A stretch of 64,000 bases of DNA from Burkholderia pyrrocinia (GTDB taxonomy: Bacteria; Pseudomonadota; Gammaproteobacteria; Burkholderiales; Burkholderiaceae), in assembly GCF_003330765.1 (NCBI RefSeq), contig NZ_CP024903.1, positions 124,001 through 188,000 of the forward strand. The letters are read 5' to 3'. Positions 8,681-19,453 of the stretch are shown piece after piece. The notes beneath the pieces are model-generated. The model ran no database searches. It saw only the letters and a program-made list of their open reading frames with translations, and was not told the DNA's origin. Positions within the stretch are counted from its first letter, which is position 1. The number at the start of each line of letters is the position of its first letter. Made by a program: the position numbers and the translations under genes.

Positions 8681-10228
8681 ATGAACAACATGCACAACTC
8701 GAATGGCCTGATGCGCTTCGCGAAGGTGGCGGCCGCGAGCACCCTGCTCGCGACGCTGCTCGCCGCGTGCGCGGTGGGCCCCGACTACAAGCGCCCGGAT
8801 GCGTCGACGCCGACGGCATTCAAGGAAGCGCCGACGCTCGCAGCGGGCGAACAGTCCGGCACGTGGAAGACGGCCGAGCCGTCGGACGGTGCGCATCGCG
8901 GCGAATGGTGGACGGTGTTCGGCGATCCCGTGCTCGATTCGCTCGAGACGCAGGCGCTCGCCGCGAACCAGAACCTGAAGGCCGCGGCCGCGCGTGTCGA
9001 GGAAGCGCGCGCGGCGACGCGTTCGGCGCGCTCGCAATGGTTCCCGCAAATCGGCGCCGGCTTCGGGCCGACGCGCGAAGGGCTGTCGTCGGCGTCGCAG
9101 CTCCAGCCGCAGGGCACGGGCCCGACCAACGCGACGCTGTGGCGTGCGCAGGGCACGGTGTCGTATGAGGCCGACCTGTTCGGCCGCGTCGGCCGCAACG
9201 TCGAGGCGTCGCGCGCCGACCAGGCGCAAAGCGAAGCGCTGTTCCGTTCGGTGCAACTCGCGCTGCAGGCGGACGTCGCGCAGAACTACTTCGAACTGCG
9301 CCAGCTCGACTCGGACCAGGACCTGTACCGTCGCACGGTGGAATTGCGCGATCAGGCGCTGAAGCTCGTGCAGCGTCGCTTCAACGAAGGCGACATCAGC
9401 GAGCTCGACGTGTCGCGCGCGAAGAACGAGCTGGCCAGCGCGCAGGCCGATGCGGTCGGCGTCGCGCGCCGGCGAGCGGCCTCCGAGCATGCGCTCGCGA
9501 TCCTGCTCGGCAAGGCGCCTGCGGATTTCGCGTTCAAGGAAACGCCGATCGTGCCGGTCGGCGTGAAGGTTCCGCCGGGCCTGCCGTCCGCGCTGCTCGA
9601 ACGTCGTCCGGACGTGTCGGCGGCCGAGCGCGCGATGGCGGCCGCGAACGCGCGGATCGGTCTTGCTAAGTCGGCGTACTTCCCGAAGCTCGACATCACG
9701 GGTGCGTTCGGCTATGAGGCGTCGACGCTCGGCAACCTGTTCCTGTGGTCGAGCCGCACGTTCCTGCTCGGGCCGTTCGCCGGCACCGCGCTGACGCTGC
9801 CGCTGTTCGATGGCGGGCGCCGTGCGGCGGGCGTGCAGCAGGCGCGTGCGCAGTACGACGAGCAGGTCGCGAACTATCGGCAGCAGGTGCTCGTCGCGTT
9901 CCGCGAGGTCGAGGACAATCTCGCCGATCTGCGTCTGCTCGACGACCAGATCCGCGCGCAGGATGCGGCCGTCAACGCGTCGCGCCGCGCGGCGACGCTG
10001 TCGCGCACGCAGTACCAGGAAGGCGAGGTTGCCTATCTCGACGTGATCGACAGCGAGCGCTCGGTGCTGCAGTCGCAGTTGCAGTCGAACCAGCTGACCG
10101 GCGCGCAGGCCGTGTCGACCGTCAACCTGATTCGCGCGCTCGGCGGCGGGTGGGGCGCGGCGCCGGCATCGGCTCCGGCCGCCGTCGGCGATGCGGCGAC
10201 GGGCAAGCAGGAGGTTGCAGTGCGTTGA
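8681..10228 (+). CDS. opcM: RND efflux outer-membrane channel lipoprotein (NodT family)
   Basis: A 515-residue TolC/OprM-type channel. The signal peptide ends in the lipobox Leu-Ala-Ala-Cys (LLAACAVGPDYKRP), a hallmark of NodT-family lipoproteins. Two internally similar coiled-coil halves follow, with LLERRPDVSAAERAMAAANA in the middle as in OprM. The ATG at 8681 was chosen because GAGG lies just upstream and the signal peptide starts there; the frame extends six codons further to 8663. It is the last gene of the efflux operon and is followed by a strong terminator. Confidence 0.9.
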   Translation: MNNMHNSNGLMRFAKVAAASTLLATLLAACAVGPDYKRPDASTPTAFKEAPTLAAGEQSGTWKTAEPSDGAHRGEWWTVFGDPVLDSLETQALAANQNLKAAAARVEEARAATRSARSQWFPQIGAGFGPTREGLSSASQLQPQGTGPTNATLWRAQGTVSYEADLFGRVGRNVEASRADQAQSEALFRSVQLALQADVAQNYFELRQLDSDQDLYRRTVELRDQALKLVQRRFNEGDISELDVSRAKNELASAQADAVGVARRRAASEHALAILLGKAPADFAFKETPIVPVGVKVPPGLPSALLERRPDVSAAERAMAAANARIGLAKSAYFPKLDITGAFGYEASTLGNLFLWSSRTFLLGPFAGTALTLPLFDGGRRAAGVQQARAQYDEQVANYRQQVLVAFREVEDNLADLRLLDDQIRAQDAAVNASRRAATLSRTQYQEGEVAYLDVIDSERSVLQSQLQSNQLTGAQAVSTVNLIRALGGGWGAAPASAPAAVGDAATGKQEVAVR

Positions 10229-10274
10229 AGCGGGCGGCCCGTGACGGGCCGTCGTAACAGAGGTGCGCTGAAGA

Positions 10275-10309
10275 ACCCCGATCCGCGGCGACGCGGATCG
10301 GGTTTTTTT
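10275..10309 (+). terminator. Rho-independent terminator of the efflux operon
   Basis: CCCGATCCGCG pairs with CGCGGATCGGG across a four-base loop and is followed by seven T residues. It starts 47 bases after the opcM stop and closes the llpE-ceoAB-opcM transcript. Confidence 0.9.
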
Positions 10310-10311
10310 AT

Positions 10312-10491
10312 GGGAAGTCCGTTACGCCTGTCTCTCCGGCTGCGCATTCGGCGATCGCCGGATGGCTCGGTGCAGCGACGGCGGTGCTGATCGTGTTCTT
10401 CCCGATCTTCACGTTCGCGTACAACTGGTCGTTCGACAGCGTGTTCGGGTTGCCGGATGCGGTCACGCGCAAGGCCGAACCGATTGCGTAA
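10312..10491 (+). pseudogene. Possible remnant of a small membrane protein gene
   Basis: A 59-codon open stretch lacking a credible start codon. It contains a strongly hydrophobic helix, TAVLIVFFPIFTFAYNWSFD, and ends SVFGLPDAVTRKAEPIA then TAA. The helix followed by YNWSFD is loosely like a segment of small two-helix membrane pairs (PACE/BTP type), but this is only an impression. It sits directly behind the opcM terminator, so it may be the 3' end of a deleted gene. Confidence 0.25.
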
Positions 10492-10581
10492 CGTGGGGGC
10501 AGCGAAGCGATGCGAAGCAGGGCCCGCATCGCTTCTGAAACGGAAGGGAAAGACCGGGCGGAGCGAATGCCGCGCGTGAAA

Positions 10582-11433
10582 TTACGCCGCGACGAACTCG
10601 TGCACGTAGCGGTTGAACACGGCGGGGCTCGCCGCATTCATCCCGTGCGATGCGCCGGCGACGGTCTGCCGTTGCGCATCGCCGATCCATTGCGACAGCG
10701 TGTCGACGTTGTTGCGGAACATCTTCGGGCTGCGCTGGCCGTCGATCAGCAGCGTGCGGCATGCGATGTCGCTGGCCGTGTGCTGCGAATACGCGGGCAG
10801 CGGGTCGCGCAACTGCTTCGGCAGCGTGCTCGCGTTGTCGATCGCCATCGTGCGGAAGCGCGACGTGCTCTTCTTCCACGCGCCGGGCAGGCTCACCGAA
10901 TCGACGAACATCTCGAGGCCGCCCTCGACGTCGCCTTGCCCGATCAGGTTCACGGCCTTCGTGCGCAGCGCGATCGCGGCGGCCGGCAGCGCGGCTTCGC
11001 GCACGCCTGGCTGCTGCAGCGGGCCGCCCGGATCGGCGAGCGTGAGCGAGTCGACGAGATGCGGATGCTGGCGCGCGACGTTGAACGCGACGCTGCCGCC
11101 ACGCGAATGGCCGACCAGATGCACGGGGCCGAGATCGAGCGCGTCGATGAATTCGGCGAGCTCGTCGACGTGGTTCTGCCAGCTGAACTCGTCCTGGATG
11201 CCCGCTTCGACGGCCGGCCAGTAATGGCTGAGGCTCGGCGCGATGCAGCGATAGTGGGCCGACAGCGACGCGAGTTGCGGATCCCAGTAGCGGTAGTCGC
11301 ACAGCGAGCCGTGCACGAACACCATCGGCGCGCCGCTGCCCCGCTCGACATACGGCAGGCTGATGCCTGACGAAAGCGTCGCAAATTGCAGGTCGGGGTT
11401 CGCGAGCACGGAAGGCTCGATTCGCATGTTCAT
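10582..11433 (-). CDS. Alpha/beta hydrolase fold protein
   Basis: A 283-residue alpha/beta hydrolase. Visible are an oxyanion-type HGSLCDYRYW segment, the nucleophile elbow GHSRGG (Ser) and a late His in AGASHGMN, so the triad looks complete. The substrate cannot be told. The first ATG of the likely start region (11433) was used; the ATG two codons later and a GTG-type start at 11469 are alternatives, and no strong ribosome site is visible. The region upstream (11434-11680) is AT-richer than its surroundings and probably holds its promoter. It lies downstream of the DUF3579 gene on the same strand but about 250 bases away, so it is probably separate. Confidence 0.8.
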   Translation of the reverse strand: MNMRIEPSVLANPDLQFATLSSGISLPYVERGSGAPMVFVHGSLCDYRYWDPQLASLSAHYRCIAPSLSHYWPAVEAGIQDEFSWQNHVDELAEFIDALDLGPVHLVGHSRGGSVAFNVARQHPHLVDSLTLADPGGPLQQPGVREAALPAAAIALRTKAVNLIGQGDVEGGLEMFVDSVSLPGAWKKSTSRFRTMAIDNASTLPKQLRDPLPAYSQHTASDIACRTLLIDGQRSPKMFRNNVDTLSQWIGDAQRQTVAGASHGMNAASPAVFNRYVHEFVAA

Positions 11434-11680
11434 GACTGAGGGACTCAAAGGTGCGTCAACACGACGCAACTATGCCCCACGGCGACCTGCAAGGAAAACG
11501 CATAATTTTCATCGTGACGATCAATTTTATTGATGACTGTGCCGCAAACCCCTGTCGGAGCGTGGGCGTGCGTCGAAGCCTTCAATAATCTGACGATCGG
11601 TTTCGTCGCCGAAAGGGCGTGCGACGGCCTGCGCGCACGCGCATTCGCACCGGGAAAAAGGAAGCAGGCGGGCCCGCGCG

Positions 11681-12010
11681 TCAGCGCACCGTCAACGCGG
11701 GTGCGGTCTGAAGCTCGACGGGCAGGTCGTTGTCGGCGGCGAACTGCATCGCGAAGTCGAACGCGTCCGCGCACACGTCGCGCAGCTCGTCCGACACGAA
11801 CAGGCATTTGGCACCGCCGTCGACGACGGGCATCGCGAGCCGCGACAGCGCGCACGGATAGCCGGGCCGCCGTTCGCCGACGAACAGCGTGATAACGCCT
11901 GCGAGGCGTTCGGGCCAGTCGCTGGGGCGGAAGGTCTTCTGCGCGCGCGTGACGCCGCGGATCAGGTGGCCGGCGATGCGGCCTTGTTCAGTCACTTCGA
12001 TGCGATCCAT
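11681..12010 (-). CDS. DUF3579 family protein
   Basis: A 109-residue cytoplasmic protein fitting DUF3579: IRGVTRAQKTFRPSDWPERLAG near the N-terminus, a central PVVDGGAKCLFVSDELR, and a C-terminal FAMQFAADNDLPVEL. The family is found in beta-proteobacteria and has no known function. It begins 22 bases after the dctD-like gene, with GAGGA before its ATG, so it is probably the last gene of the two-component operon. Confidence 0.8.
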   Translation of the reverse strand: MDRIEVTEQGRIAGHLIRGVTRAQKTFRPSDWPERLAGVITLFVGERRPGYPCALSRLAMPVVDGGAKCLFVSDELRDVCADAFDFAMQFAADNDLPVELQTAPALTVR

Positions 12011-12032
12011 GCTGTGCGTGTCCTCGTTCGCG

Positions 12033-13383
<1,351 letters not shown>

Positions 13384-13394
<11 letters not shown>

Positions 13395-15267
13395 GCTCTG
13401 TCCTTTGCGGCGTGGCCGCCGCGAATTCGATACTGAACTGCGCGCCGCCTTCGTCGCGGTTCGCGGCAGCGATCTTCGCGCCGAACCCCTCGACGATGCG
13501 CGACGTGATCGCGAGGCCGAGCCCGAGGCCCTGGCCGCGCGGCTTGGTCGTGACGAACGGCTCGAACAGGTGCGGCAGCACGTCGGGCGTGATGCCGGCA
13601 CCGCTGTCGGCGACGCTGAAGCGCACGCGGCCGGCTTCGTCGGGCCCGTCGGCGTCGATGACGATCCGGCGCACGGGTGCGTCGTGCACCGCGTCGAGCG
13701 CGTTGCCGAGCAGGTTCACGATCACCTGCTGCAACTGGCTCGATTCGGCGGACACCGTCGTGCCGGGCGCGATGTTCACGTCGAGCCGCACGCCTTCGTC
13801 GCGGATCCGCGCATCGTAGATCAGCCGCGCATGCGCGACGGCCTCGGCGAGCGACACCGCGACGCGCTCGACGTCCGGCTTGCGCGCGAAGGTCTTCAGC
13901 TCGCCGGTGAGCACGGCCATGCTGTCGACGAGCTTGCCGATCCGCTCGAGATTCGCGAACGCCTGCGCGGGCTGGTTACGCTCGAAGAACGTGCGCGCGT
14001 TGTCGCACAGCGTGCGGATCGCGACGAGCGGCTGGTTCAGCTCGTGCGTGAGGCCGGCGGCCATCTGCCCGAGCACCGCGAGCTTGCCCGCGTGCACGAC
14101 TTCCTGCTGCGAATCGCGCAGCCGCTGCTCGGTGCGCTCGCGCTCGTCGATCTCGAGCTGCATTCGCTCGTTCGCGGCGGTCAGCGCGGCCGTGCGCTGC
14201 GCGACGGTCAGTTCGAGCTGGTCGTTCGCGCGGCGCAGCGCGTCCTGCGCGTTCAGCCGCGCGACGATCGCACGGCGGCGCTGGATCGCGTAGCCGGCCA
14301 GCAGCGCGGCGATCAGGAACGCGCCCGTGACGAACACGAACGCCGTCTGCTGCTGGCGCCGCGCGCCCGCGATGTCGAGCAGCACCATCAGCGAGTCGCC
14401 GGCCTGCGGCGCGGGGCGCGACATCACGAGATAACGCGTGGCGCGGCCGGTGCGGCGCGGATCGGGGAAGGTGCCGAACCACGCGGCCGCACTGCGGTCG
14501 CCGATGCGGCGGTACGGCAGCGCGTCGACGGTGCGGCCCGCGTATTGCCGCGACGACTGGATGTCGCGCTGCTGCTGCGCGGTGATCGGGCGCAGCGCGG
14601 TGAATTTCCACGCGGGTTCGGTCGAGATCACGACCACGCCGTTGCTGTCGACGACCATCGCGGCGACGCCCGGCGCGCGCCACGCCGATTCGAGCGGATC
14701 GACGCTGATCTTGACGGCGGCCACGCCGATCGGCACGCCGTCGTCGCGCACCGCGCTGGCGAAGTAGACGCCCGGCACGCCCGTGTTGGTGCCGATGCCG
14801 AAGAAGCGGCCGCTGCCGCGCGCGAGCGCGTCCTTGAAGTACGGCCGGTACGACACGTTGGTGCCGACGAAGCTGATCGTCTCGTTCCAGTTGCTGGCGG
14901 CGATCACCTCGCCCCGCAGGTCGATCACGTCGACGGCGCCGCTGCCCGCGTCGCGGTTCACCGCTTCGAGGTACGTGTTCACCGTGTGCACGAGACCGGG
15001 CGCATCGTGCGGCGCGGCCTTCAGCATCGCGCGCACGCCGTCCTGCCGCGCAACCAGGCCGGGCAGGATCTCGAAGCGGCCGAGCTCGCTCTTCAGGCTC
15101 GACGCATACAGGTCGAGCCGGTGCGCGCCGGCTTCCTCGAGCGCGTCGATCGCGCGCTCCCATGCGAAATCGACGGCCGCGCCCGCCACGCCGACATACA
15201 GCACGGCGGCCGACGCCCAGCCCCACCACGGGATTCCCTTGAAGCTCTTCTGCACGTTCGCCCTCAT
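13384..15267 (-). CDS. dctB: DctB-type sensor histidine kinase
   Basis: A 627-residue membrane sensor. An N-terminal membrane helix (about residues 10-30) is followed by a periplasmic double PDC/Cache region of roughly 250 residues (NWNETISFVGTNVSYRPYFK, then GVAAVKISVDPLESAW), a second helix (FVFVTGAFLIAALLAGYAI), a coiled coil and the kinase core. The phosphorylated His is in GLTHELNQPL, with ATP-binding boxes NLLGNALDA, DSGAGI and GLGLGLAI. This layout matches DctB, which senses dicarboxylates. The ATG at 15267 is used; a TTG four codons upstream is also possible. It lies between the 2-hydroxycarboxylate transporter gene and dctD, all on the minus strand. Confidence 0.85.
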
Positions 15268-15379
15268 CGAAGCCCGCAACCGGCCCGGAACGACGCGCGC
15301 CGCGCGCCGGCAAAGCCGGCGGCGGCGCGTGCGGGTCCGGCGGCACGACGGCCTGCGCGACGGGGCGCGCGGCGGCGCG

Positions 15380-16744
15380 TCATCCGAAGTGCGCGACCAG
15401 GATCAGCGTGACCGTGACGACGATCGCGCCGCCGATGCGCGTCGCGATCTGCGCGAACGGCATCAACTGCATCCGGTTCGCGGCGGTCAGGATCGCGACG
15501 TCGCCGGTGCCGCCTTGCCCGCTATGGCAGGCGTTCACGATTGCGGTGTCGATAGGGTACATCTTCAGCAGGCGGCCGACCACGAAACCGGTGCCCATCA
15601 GCGTCGTGACGGTCGACACGATCGTCACGACATTGACGATCGTGAAGGCGGCGGTCAGCTTGTCCCACGGCGTCATCGCGACGCCGATCGCGAACAGCAG
15701 CGGATACGTGACGGCCGTCGAGAAGAACTTGTAGACGACGAACGCGCCTTCCTGCAGCGGCGGCGACACCGCGCGCGCGAGCTTCACGAGCACCGCGAGG
15801 AACAGCATTGCGACCGGCGCGGGCAGGCCGAACAGCTTGTGCGCCATCAGGCCGACGAGATACAGCGTGATCGCGGTGATGCCGGCGCCCGCGATGTGCG
15901 TGACGTCGACGTGGCCGCGGATTTCTTCGTTTTCCGGCGTCATGTCGCCGCTTTCGCCGACCTGCAGGCGGCCGTTGCCGGTCAGGTGCGGCAGGCGCTT
16001 GCCGAGCATGTCGAGCGCGCCCGACAGGATGATCGCGGTCAGGCTGCCGAGCATCACCGGCGGCAGCACCATCGCGAACATTTCGCCCTGCGGCAGGTGC
16101 ATCAGTTCCGAATAGCCGATCGACAGCGGAATCGCGCCTTCGCCGACGCCGCCCGCCATGATCGGCACGACGATGTACAGCAGCGTGTGGCGTGCGCCGA
16201 GGCCGAGCGCGGTACCGACCGCCGTGCCGACGATTGCCGCCGCCACCGAGCCCGCCGCGAGCGGGATGAAGATCTTCACGAAGCCCTGGATCAGCACGCG
16301 CCGGTCCATGCTCAGGATGCTGCCGACGATGATCGACGCGATGAACAGGTACAGGAAGTTGGTCGACTTGGTGAATTCGGTCGTTAGGTTCAGCACCGGT
16401 TTCGGCAGCACGTGGTAGTACGTGAGCGCCGACGGCACGAAGGTCGCGAAGATCGCGGCCGCGCCGATATTGCGCAGCAGCGGCAGACGCTTGCCGAGTT
16501 CGGCGCAGGTGAAGCCGAAGAACGCGAGCACCGCGATCGCCATCGAGATCTCGCCGGGCACCTTGCCGGTTACCACGAAGCCGACGATCAGCGCGAGCAG
16601 GATGAAGTAGACGGGCAGCGGAATGATGCCGATGCGGATTTCCATCAGCTTCCACCAGCCTTCAGGCCAGAAGCGTTCGCGCGTGGCGGGACCGGCTTCG
16701 GCAATCGGTTCCGGATGGGACGGGGTATGGATAGAGGTCTGCAA
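15380..16744 (-). CDS. 2-hydroxycarboxylate transporter (CitS/MaeN family)
   Basis: A 454-residue integral membrane protein of the 2HCT family, which imports citrate or malate with sodium or protons. About 11 hydrophobic segments are visible. The diagnostic GGVGEG motif (PIMAGGVGEGAIPLSIGYSE) and the second re-entrant motif SGQGGTGDVAILTAANRMQL are both present. The start is a TTG at 16744 preceded by AGGAG eight bases upstream; no ATG fits the N-terminus better. A sigma-54 promoter (16804-16820) lies 60 bases upstream. The dctBD-like pair follows on the same strand, so the transporter is probably induced by its own substrate through that pair. The exact substrate is not readable. Confidence 0.85.
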   Translation of the reverse strand: MQTSIHTPSHPEPIAEAGPATRERFWPEGWWKLMEIRIGIIPLPVYFILLALIVGFVVTGKVPGEISMAIAVLAFFGFTCAELGKRLPLLRNIGAAAIFATFVPSALTYYHVLPKPVLNLTTEFTKSTNFLYLFIASIIVGSILSMDRRVLIQGFVKIFIPLAAGSVAAAIVGTAVGTALGLGARHTLLYIVVPIMAGGVGEGAIPLSIGYSELMHLPQGEMFAMVLPPVMLGSLTAIILSGALDMLGKRLPHLTGNGRLQVGESGDMTPENEEIRGHVDVTHIAGAGITAITLYLVGLMAHKLFGLPAPVAMLFLAVLVKLARAVSPPLQEGAFVVYKFFSTAVTYPLLFAIGVAMTPWDKLTAAFTIVNVVTIVSTVTTLMGTGFVVGRLLKMYPIDTAIVNACHSGQGGTGDVAILTAANRMQLMPFAQIATRIGGAIVVTVTLILVAHFG

Positions 16745-16803
16745 GACGTGTCTCCTGATGTTGGAATGCCTGCATGACTTCGCGGCATCGTGTGCCGACT
16801 ATT

Positions 16804-16820
16804 ACGCAACCTCCGTGCCA
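16804..16820 (-). promoter_or_regulatory. Sigma-54 (RpoN) promoter of the 2-hydroxycarboxylate transporter
   Basis: Read on the minus strand the sequence is TGGCACGGAGGTTGCGT. It matches the -24/-12 consensus TGGCACG-N4-TTGC exactly, with the right spacing. Transcription should begin near 16795, leaving a leader of about 50 bases with AGGAG ahead of the TTG start at 16744. Confidence 0.85.
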
Positions 16821-16903
16821 GGATTCCGGTTCGCCTGCTCGCTTGCAGGTCATTGATTCATAAGGGATTTGCTTCGTCTTCTGAAAGGGGCTCGCGCAGG
16901 CCG

Positions 16904-16950
16904 TTCCGAGATTTCGGAATTCGCGCGGCGCCCGGGCCGAGATTTCGGCC
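16904..16950. promoter_or_regulatory. Two matched dyads upstream of the sigma-54 promoter; likely activator sites
   Basis: TTCCGAGATTTCGGAA (16904-16919) and GGCCGAGATTTCGGCC (16935-16950) share the core CCGAGATTTCGG and are each inverted repeats. Their centres are 31 bases apart, about three helical turns, so they face the same side. They lie 84-130 bases upstream of the -24 element, a normal distance for an NtrC-type activator such as the DctD-like protein here. Confidence 0.65.
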
Positions 16951-17165
16951 GGATCGCCGGCCGGGCGCCCGGCCGCGCCCGATCGTGCGCCATATCGCCG
17001 CGCGCGATTTTCTTCGCACAATCGCTTCGTAGACCGCCCTCCCGCCGCTCTCTATCATCGGCTGATCCTTTTCCGATGCGACGACGACTGTCCGGAGAAC
17101 GCCCGCGCGTTCGCCGCGGCGTCGCTCATCCGTCGATACCGTCTTTGGACAGGAGAGTGGTTTCC

Positions 17166-18017
17166 ATGCTGCATGCCGTTTTTTCCGCCCGCTTATCCTC
17201 CGGCCGCCTTGCCCGGCCGGCCCGCCTGCTGGCGGCCGCGCTGCTCGCGGTGTTGCTCGGCCTCGTGCTGCCGAACGGCGCGCGCGCCGACACCGCGCCG
17301 CTGAAGGTCGGCATCTCGACCAGCCCGCAGATCGAGGCGCTGAAGATCGCCGCGAAGGAGGCCAAGGCGCAGGGGCTCGACGTGCGGATCGTCGAGTTCA
17401 CCGACTGGAATACGCCGAACGCGGCGCTCGCGAACAAGGACATCGACGTCAACTACTTCCAGCACATCCCGTTTCTCGAGAACGCGAAAAAGCAGGGCGG
17501 CTACAACTTCGTGTCGATCGCGCCCGGCACGATCATGAAGATCGGCCTCTATTCGAAGAAGGTGAAAAGCTTTGCCGAGCTGAAGGACGGCGCGCGGGTC
17601 GCGATCGCGAACGATCCCGTGAACGGCGGGCGCGGACTGTTGTTGCTGCAGCGCGCGGGCCTCATCACGCTGAAGCCGGGCACCGATTACCGCGCGACGA
17701 CGCACGACATCGTCGCGAACCCGAAGCACCTGAAGATCATCCCGCTCGAAGCGTCGCAACTCGCGCGTTCGCTCGACGACGTCGATCTCGCGCAGGGCTA
17801 CCCGAGCTTCATCAAGCTCGCCGGCACGACCGACCCGAACAGCGCGCTGCTGTTCGACGGTACCGAGAACAAGAGCTTTGCGATCCAGTGGGTCGTGCGG
17901 CCGGACAGCGTGAACGATCCGCGCATCCGCAAGTTCATCGCGATCTACCAGCACTCGCCGGCGGTGCGCAAGGCACTCGACAACGCGTTCGGCTCGCTGT
18001 ACGCGATCGCTTGGTGA
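17166..18017 (+). CDS. MetQ/NlpA-family periplasmic substrate-binding protein
   Basis: A 283-residue binding protein of the NlpA/MetQ family. The mature part has LKVGISTSPQIEALKIAAKE and DVNYFQHIPFLENAKK, typical of MetQ. The long N-terminal signal (about residues 1-41, ending ARA) lacks the lipobox Cys of MetQ, so it should be soluble in the periplasm. ATG 17166 follows AGGAG, at a slightly long spacing. It opens a six-gene operon with an NtaA/DszA-type monooxygenase, MetN- and MetI-like transporter parts, a ferritin-like protein and a DszC/SfnB-type oxidoreductase. That company points to an organosulfur ligand rather than methionine. Confidence 0.8.
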   Translation: MLHAVFSARLSSGRLARPARLLAAALLAVLLGLVLPNGARADTAPLKVGISTSPQIEALKIAAKEAKAQGLDVRIVEFTDWNTPNAALANKDIDVNYFQHIPFLENAKKQGGYNFVSIAPGTIMKIGLYSKKVKSFAELKDGARVAIANDPVNGGRGLLLLQRAGLITLKPGTDYRATTHDIVANPKHLKIIPLEASQLARSLDDVDLAQGYPSFIKLAGTTDPNSALLFDGTENKSFAIQWVVRPDSVNDPRIRKFIAIYQHSPAVRKALDNAFGSLYAIAW

Positions 18018-18028
18018 CGGAGGCGAAC

Positions 18029-19435
18029 ATGGCGAACGGCAAGAAGATCCTGCTCAACGCGTTCAACATGAACTGCGTCGGGCACATCAATCACGGGCTG
18101 TGGACGCATCCGCGCGACCGCTCCGCGCACTACACCGATCTCGACTACTGGGCCGATCTCGCGAAGACACTCGAGCGCGGCAAGTTCGACGGTATCTTTC
18201 TCGCGGACATCGTCGGCGTGTACGACGTGTTCGGCGGCGGCCCCGACGCCGCGCTGCGCGAATCGGTGCAGGTGCCCGTCAACGATCCGCTGCTGCTCGT
18301 GCCCGCGATGGCGCAGGTCACGCGGCATCTCGGCTTCGGCGTGACCGCGAACCTCACCTACGAGCCGCCTTACCTGTTCGCGCGCCGCATGTCGACGCTC
18401 GATCACCTGACGAAAGGGCGGGTGGGCTGGAACATCGTCACCGGCTATCTCGACAGCGCCGCGCGCGGGATGGGCCTCGCGCAGCAGATCGGCCACGACG
18501 ACCGCTACGAGCGCGCCGACGACTACCTGGAGGTCGTCTACAAGCTGTGGGAACAGAGCTGGGACGACGACGCGGTGATCCGTGACGCGCAGGCACGCGT
18601 GTTCGCGCAGCCAGGCAAGGTGCGGCGCGTGAAGCACGACGGGCCGTTCTATTCGGTCGACGCGATCCACCTGAGCGAGCCGTCGCTGCAGCGCACGCCG
18701 GTGCTGTACCAGGCCGGGTCGTCCGCGCGCGGCGTCGAGTTCGCGGGCCGTCACGCGGAATGCGTGTTCGTGAACGGGCAGAGCAAGGCCGCCGCGCGCG
18801 CGGCGGCGCTCGACATTCGCGCGGCCGCCGCGCGGCAGGGCCGCGATCCGGCGTCGATCCGGATTTTCGCGGGCGTGAGCGTCGTGACGGCCGAGACCGA
18901 ACTTCTCGCGCGCGAGAAGTTTGACGAATACCGGCGTTATGCGAGCCCGGAAGCCGGCCTTGCGCATTTCGCGAGTTCGACCGGCATCGACTTCGCGAAG
19001 TACGGCCTCGACGAGCCGATTTCGTACGTGAAGACCGATTCGATCCAGTCGGCCGTCGACGCGATCTCGCGCAAGAGCACGACCGGCACGTGGACCGTGC
19101 GCCGGATGCTCGAACAGATGTCGCTCGGCGGTCGTTATGCGCCGATCGTCGGGTCGCCGTCGCAGGTCGCGGACGAACTGCAGGCGTGGATCGACGAGAC
19201 GGGCATCGACGGCTTCAACCTGACGCGCACCGTGATGCCCGAATCGTTCGAGGATTTCGTCGACTGGGTCGTGCCCGAACTGCAGAACCGCGGCATCTAC
19301 AAGGAAGACTACGATCCCGCGCCGACGCTGCGCGAGAAGCTGTTCGGCGCGGGCCCGCGCCTGCCCGCGTGGCACACGGGCGCGCAGCACCGACCGGGCG
19401 CCGTGTCCGAACCCGCGCATCCCGCGCATGCCTGA
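18029..19435 (+). CDS. NtaA/DszA-family FMNH2-dependent monooxygenase
   Basis: A 468-residue luciferase-like enzyme of the NtaA/SnaA/DszA/DmoA group. Recognisable segments are NAFNMNCVGHINHGLWTHPR at the N-terminus, HLGFGVTANLTYEPPYLFAR, and GRVGWNIVTGYLDSAARGMG. Such enzymes use reduced FMN from a partner reductase and oxygen to oxidise sulfur compounds or chelators. No flavin reductase is in the operon, so one must come from elsewhere. It starts 11 bases after the binding-protein gene. The C-terminal 25 residues are Ala/Pro/His-rich and look non-conserved. Substrate unknown. Confidence 0.85.
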   Translation: MANGKKILLNAFNMNCVGHINHGLWTHPRDRSAHYTDLDYWADLAKTLERGKFDGIFLADIVGVYDVFGGGPDAALRESVQVPVNDPLLLVPAMAQVTRHLGFGVTANLTYEPPYLFARRMSTLDHLTKGRVGWNIVTGYLDSAARGMGLAQQIGHDDRYERADDYLEVVYKLWEQSWDDDAVIRDAQARVFAQPGKVRRVKHDGPFYSVDAIHLSEPSLQRTPVLYQAGSSARGVEFAGRHAECVFVNGQSKAAARAAALDIRAAAARQGRDPASIRIFAGVSVVTAETELLAREKFDEYRRYASPEAGLAHFASSTGIDFAKYGLDEPISYVKTDSIQSAVDAISRKSTTGTWTVRRMLEQMSLGGRYAPIVGSPSQVADELQAWIDETGIDGFNLTRTVMPESFEDFVDWVVPELQNRGIYKEDYDPAPTLREKLFGAGPRLPAWHTGAQHRPGAVSEPAHPAHA

Positions 19436-19453
19436 ACCTGACGGAGCGAAGCG

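Larger units (their letters stand above)
16745..17165. other. 421-bp divergent regulatory region
   Basis: No gene. Next to the transporter it holds a sigma-54 promoter and two matched dyads (separate entries). The other side must hold the promoter of the MetQ-like operon, whose ribosome site AGGAG lies near 17150. The middle (about 16930-17000) is extremely GC-rich. Confidence 0.75.
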
